From CAYHGV01 sp964356135 (GTDB lineage Bacteria; Hydrothermota; Tepidihabitantia; CAYHGV01), in contig CAYHGV010000037.1 in assembly GCA_964356135.1 (NCBI GenBank), positions 1-26,025 of the forward strand: 26,025 nt of DNA. The letters are read 5' to 3'. Position 1 is the stretch's first letter. Each line of letters starts with the position of its first letter. The notes beneath the pieces were generated by a model, which was given only the letters and a program-made list of their open reading frames with translations, made no database searches and was not told the DNA's origin. The position numbers and the translations under genes are program-made. Positions 23,028 through 26,025 of the stretch are shown here, piece by piece.

Positions 23028-23987
23028 ATGAAATGTCTCAGCCTGATAGCACTCGGTCTAACGATCGCATATGGTCAGCTCTATGAAGAACATTTCACGG
23101 ACGGTTCTCCCCAGCTCGCCTGGCATCCGTTTTTTACGGATTCGACCGGTGCCGGTGACAGCATGACGGTTGTCTACAGCTCGGACACCCCGGAAACCGA
23201 TGGCTGGGCCGGTTCGATCTCCAATGCGACGATGACCGTGGCAGGATTAACCTATGCGGGCGAAGCGTCGCTTACCGACTATTCGATCGAAGCGTTGATT
23301 TATACGGCGGCGGTGGGCGGCGATACCGGCACCTATAATGGTGTCGCGCTGCGCGCTGACCCCGAGACCGGTTCATTCTACCGATTCGTTTCCGACTTCG
23401 ATTCGAACGAGCGGCTCCGCCTTGCCGCCGTCATTGGCGGCATGCCCCAGTCGATTAGAGATTGGACCGGCAGTGAAATTCCGGGCGGACCACCGGCATT
23501 CAGTGACTGGCACAAGATGAAGCTCAAAGCCGTGGGCAACAAACTCTGGGCTTATTTTGACGACCAGGAACTGGCAGGCTGTCCGTTCACCGACGACAGT
23601 CTCACAGCCGGTTATTTCGGTATCTACACCTTCACTATGGTTAAATTTGACTCGACCTTATGCGACGGCATCATCGTCCGGGATGAAACCGGCAGCGTAG
23701 CGGAAAACCCAACGCTGCCGATTAATTCCTCAGTCAAACTCTATCCCAATCCGTTCTCATCTTCGATTACATTCCAGCTTACTTCCCCCGGACAAACGGA
23801 GATCAAAATCTACGATTGCTCGGGCAAGGTGGTTAAGGTTTTTAACCATTTAACTAATTATTTATTTAACCAGATTACCTGGGATGGTCGCGACGAACTC
23901 AATCGTCCGCTGCCGGCAGGAATCTATTTCTATAAACTATCCGCCGACCCCACTTCGCCGGTCGGTAAAATCACCCTGATCCGCTGA
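23028..23987 (+). CDS. Secreted protein with LamG/DUF1080-like domain and FlgD/Por-type C-terminal domain
   Basis: A 319-residue exported protein. Start ATG 23028 is chosen because AAGGA lies eight bases upstream and a signal peptide follows (MKCLSLIALGLTIAYG). The upstream open frame to 22938 is partly repeat phrase. Residues about 25-225 look like a concanavalin-type jelly roll (DYSIEALIYT, GVALRADPETGSFYRF, DWHKMKLKAVGNKLWAYFDD). The C-terminal 85 residues form a FlgD-like or Por/T9SS-type sorting module: VKLYPNPFSSSITFQL, TEIKIYDCSGKVVK, ITWDGRDELNRPLPAGIYFYKL. Such tails are typical of outer-surface proteins in FCB and related candidate phyla and may direct secretion. The binding target is unknown. 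Confidence 0.85.
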   Translation: MKCLSLIALGLTIAYGQLYEEHFTDGSPQLAWHPFFTDSTGAGDSMTVVYSSDTPETDGWAGSISNATMTVAGLTYAGEASLTDYSIEALIYTAAVGGDTGTYNGVALRADPETGSFYRFVSDFDSNERLRLAAVIGGMPQSIRDWTGSEIPGGPPAFSDWHKMKLKAVGNKLWAYFDDQELAGCPFTDDSLTAGYFGIYTFTMVKFDSTLCDGIIVRDETGSVAENPTLPINSSVKLYPNPFSSSITFQLTSPGQTEIKIYDCSGKVVKVFNHLTNYLFNQITWDGRDELNRPLPAGIYFYKLSADPTSPVGKITLIR

Positions 23988-24106
23988 GCTTATCGAGAAA
24001 AAAAACGAGGAGCTCCCAATTTTATTAGTCCACATCCTACAATCAGCCCAAACCCGCGGTTTTATATTAAACGCTAACCGGAGAACAACTTGGGCAGACA
24101 CAATTC

Positions 24107-24131
24107 GTAGTGCGACCCTTTCAGGGTCGCC
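24107..24131. repeat. GTAG-headed GCGACCCT palindrome
   Basis: An exact 25-base inverted copy of 2741-2765. The stem is GCGACCCT/AGGGTCGC with a TTC loop. Confidence 0.85.
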
Positions 24132-24182
24132 CAAAAGCTAATCCAGATTTTTCCTTTGTAACGTATGTAGTTCAATCTGCCT

Positions 24183-24230
24183 ATTTTGCATTTTTCATTT
24201 TGCAATTTGCACTTTTCACTTTGCATTGTT
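24183..24230. repeat. TTTTGCA phrase repeat
   Basis: Words of the type ATTTTGCA, TTTTCA and TTTGCAC follow one another. Thirty bases match the signal-peptide coding stretch at 4427-4456 with three differences. Confidence 0.75.
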
Positions 24231-24352
24231 AGTGTCAAATGTCCCCTTTTCTTTTTCCAACAGAATTTTCTTTTGAAGCTCTCTTTCGGTTTTGAAATTA
24301 GCTCTCTGCTTACTCATTATATTTTATTATGGCTCAAATAAAGCGAAAGTCA

Positions 24353-24507
24353 ACCCCGATCCAGCGATAAATTTGGGTACGGAGTGCAATGGCTTGCCAT
24401 TTCATTCCTCGGCTTTTGATTAAATTGATCCAATAATCGATTACGGCAAACAGACTTCAATCCGACAGCTACAATAATTTAGAAATTCTTATCACTGGAT
24501 TCGGGGT
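24353..24507. mobile_element. 155-base MITE-like element with terminal inverted repeats
   Basis: The left end ACCCCGATCCAGCGATAA and the right end TTATCACTGGATTCGGGGT are inverse copies with one mismatch and one single-base gap. Inside are a small AATGGC-TT-GCCATT palindrome and a TTGTAGC-type word. No transposase is encoded. The rest of the spacer 23988-24569 shows no gene. Confidence 0.55.
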
Positions 24508-24569
24508 CAATAATTAAGTAAGGTGTCTCTGAAATTTAGAATGGAAATGGTCGCTGTCCCCATTTTTTC

Positions 24570-24701
24570 GCGAATGCCCAGATGGCGCTTGAAGTATGCC
24601 ATCGAGGGTACGTATTCGAAATCGGCTCGATTGCTATTGAGGGTGAAAGAAAATCTTTGATAGAAAACGAAGATATTAAAAGAATTTATTTAGGGAAATA
24701 A
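24570..24701 (+). pseudogene. C-terminal remnant of a LivF-type ABC transporter ATPase
   Basis: A start-less frame reads ANAQMALEVCHRGYVFEIG, then SIAIEGERKSLIENEDIKR and IYLGK before TAA (24699-24701). This matches the last 40 or so residues of branched-chain amino-acid ABC ATPases: the RGYVLE-G block after the H-loop helix, then the ENEEVRKAYLG end. The Walker motifs and everything upstream are gone. The junction is next to a GGTCGCTGTCCCC word. Confidence 0.75.
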
Positions 24702-24776
24702 GCAGTTATGTTTCTTTTATGGTAAAGTCGTTTGAGTTAGTACCTTAGCCAGGATACTTTTTCTCAGAGTGGCGGT

Positions 24777-24959
24777 TTAATCGCAAATACTCTGGGGCGA
24801 AGAGGTCCAAATATCTTCGTAGGTTACACTTGTAGCAGGTGGGGGATTGAGGAATGGTTTTATTTTATCCATAGCTTTTTGGAGTTTTTCATATGCTTCT
24901 TTTTGGATAGCTTTTTCTTCGCTTGATGGTTTCTGAGAGGAAAGCATAACTTTTTGCAT
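24777..24959 (-). CDS. Small hypothetical protein downstream of the SDH protease
   Basis: A 60-residue protein starting at ATG 24959 with a strong GGAGG site, 9 bases after the stop of the protease gene, so both are in one operon. Residues 8-36 are charged and helical (SSEEKAIQKEAYEKLQKAMD, then KIKPFL). A PPP turn and a short hydrophilic tail follow. There is no signal peptide and no known domain that I recognise. It could be a substrate adaptor or regulator of the protease, but this rests only on position. Confidence 0.65.
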   Translation of the reverse strand: MQKVMLSSQKPSSEEKAIQKEAYEKLQKAMDKIKPFLNPPPATSVTYEDIWTSSPQSICD

Positions 24960-24968
24960 TATTCCTCC

Positions 24969-25868
24969 TTACTTTGGTTTAGGCTTAAAAGAAGCAATAT
25001 AATTATGATCCAAAGACTCCACTATCTTTCCAACATTGAGCCTACTAAGAACAAAATCTATTCTAACAAACAATTCCCATAAAAGTTTCCATTCTTCAGA
25101 GCTAAGATCAAGAAGTTCGATGTGTAAAGGAGAGCCAGCCTCCAACAAATCCTTTGCATAAATGGGTCTGCCATGCGATTGTGCCTCGGTTGACTCGATG
25201 AATTTTTTTGTTGCACTAATTATCGCATCTTCGCTTAGTTCTGACAACATACCGGTCTTGAGTGATTTAATCATAATATCTTTGGTGAGTTCGTTTTCTC
25301 TCTTATACATCTCGATTTCCCGGGCATCAAATTTTGAAAGTTGCAAAAGAAATATCTCTATCGGTTCTCTCTTCTCCAAGGCCTGAGCCATTAAATCATT
25401 ATAACTCTGTATTAATGCTTGGACAGGCATCAATCTTCTGTCTTCACCTATAGTTACTACAACTTGAGGATCTATGGGCCCCAGTTCTGAAGTATGGCCC
25501 ATATAAATTTTATTCGAACCTAAGCAAATCATAGTGGCTGCTGATTTGGCCATTCGTGGAACCGCCGTATAAAAACAACCTTTTGAGTATGTTCGGCAAA
25601 CCTTAATTATCCGTTCTGCAGCTAATCCAGAACCCCCAGGAGAGTTGACGAGGAGGAGAAACCCTTTGGAGGCATCTATGGTTTGAAGAATATTTTCTAG
25701 CATATCGGCATCTTGATCGCTTATTGCAAAGGGGTAAACAAATGAAGTAAAATATGATATGATAGGCATCCCGAATTTACTCTGAAGTTCCTCGTAGAGA
25801 TGCTTACGAACAGGATGTCCTTGTCCATGTTCGTCCATCACGCATTGTATAGGCATCTTTTCATTCAT
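24969..25868 (-). CDS. SDH-type Clp-fold serine protease (ClpP/SppA superfamily)
   Basis: A 299-residue cytoplasmic protein of the serine dehydrogenase proteinase family. The clearest blocks are FLLLVNSPGGSGLAAERIIKV (about 70-90, oxyanion-type loop), VPRMAKSAATMICLGSN (103-119) with the likely nucleophile Ser109, and KIYMGHTSELGPIDPQ (120-135), the place of the catalytic partner in the family. No transmembrane helix is seen, unlike many SppA proteins. The C-terminal 130 residues are helical and rich in charge. Substrates are unknown, and relatives occur both as housekeeping and as accessory genes. ATG 25868 lacks a clear ribosome site; Met5 is an alternative start. A near-consensus promoter lies upstream. 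The codon mix is AT-richer than that of the central genes, hinting at a different origin. Confidence 0.85.
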   Translation of the reverse strand: MNEKMPIQCVMDEHGQGHPVRKHLYEELQSKFGMPIISYFTSFVYPFAISDQDADMLENILQTIDASKGFLLLVNSPGGSGLAAERIIKVCRTYSKGCFYTAVPRMAKSAATMICLGSNKIYMGHTSELGPIDPQVVVTIGEDRRLMPVQALIQSYNDLMAQALEKREPIEIFLLQLSKFDAREIEMYKRENELTKDIMIKSLKTGMLSELSEDAIISATKKFIESTEAQSHGRPIYAKDLLEAGSPLHIELLDLSSEEWKLLWELFVRIDFVLSRLNVGKIVESLDHNYIASFKPKPK

Positions 25869-25929
25869 ACGTTAATAACGACGGTTTTTACTTCCATCCA
25901 AATTACGTTTATTTTTGACCATATTTTAA

Positions 25930-25957
25930 ATTATATTGTATCGATAGTTTTTGTCAA
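25930..25957 (-). promoter_or_regulatory. Consensus sigma-70 promoter for the SDH protease operon
   Basis: On the minus strand, TTGACA (25957-25952), a 16-base spacer and TATAAT (25935-25930) both match the consensus fully. The expected leader is about 55 bases. Downstream of this promoter the window end (25958-26025) shows no further feature. Confidence 0.8.
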
Positions 25958-26025
25958 GGAAAATGATATTACAGGTAGCGTATACTATTTTGTGTAAATT
26001 TCTTGCCAGGAGAAATAAAAGGTGT

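Overview
The window looks like a chromosomal contig of an uncultured, moderate-GC bacterium. The mix suggests a WOR-3/TA06 or FCB-type candidate phylum: a lipoprotein with FN3 and LVIVD-like repeats, a secreted protein with a FlgD/Por-type C-terminal domain, a DUF4438 protein, secreted TldD-like proteins, and very repeat-rich spacers. The phylum call is an inference from gene content only.

Layout. (1) 1-1861, minus: a GC-rich block with an AbiE-type toxin-antitoxin pair (the NTase toxin runs off the left edge), a strong palindrome upstream of the antitoxin gene, and a stub of a DUF1016/YhcG gene with its own promoter. (2) 1888-2565: an MBL-fold hydrolase. (3) 2866-6319, minus: a promoter and two translationally coupled, exported TldD/PmbA-like proteins. 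One keeps the zinc site and the other has lost it. (4) 6485-10357, plus: an ARPP-1 domain protein, then a striking fusion of a Ser/Thr protein kinase to a UvrD-type SF1 helicase. (5) 10358-13047: a repeat-filled spacer, NAD synthetase, and a convergent nitrilase-family amidohydrolase. (6) 13291-18254, minus: two glycosyltransferases, then clpX, clpP and tig, read from right to left as tRNA-Leu(UAG), tig, clpP, clpX, polyprenol-P-mannose synthase-like gene, GT2. (7) 18345-20392: a structured leader, a large surface lipoprotein and a perfect intrinsic terminator. (8) 20410-24000: DUF4438, a Tat-exported protein of unknown function and a secreted FlgD-domain protein. (9) 24353-25957: a MITE-like inverted-repeat element, a livF remnant, and an SDH-type Clp-fold serine protease with a small downstream gene, driven by a near-consensus promoter.

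The most unusual property is the spacer DNA. It is built from several families of phrase-like, quasi-periodic repeats (CTTTGTG, TCCGTG/TCTGTG, TACGCC/CTAC and TTTTGCA types). Short palindromes are nested inside these phrases: hairpins headed by GTAG, CCCCATTAGAT, GCCTCG and TCATTGCG-type elements. The repeats invade genes. One encodes most of a signal peptide, one sits in frame inside a glycosyltransferase, one provides a GTG start, and a tandem duplication carries a copy of the kinase-helicase start codon.

The best candidates for undescribed biology are the kinase-helicase fusion next to ARPP-1, the exported TldD/TldE-like pair, and the modular palindrome-in-phrase repeat system.
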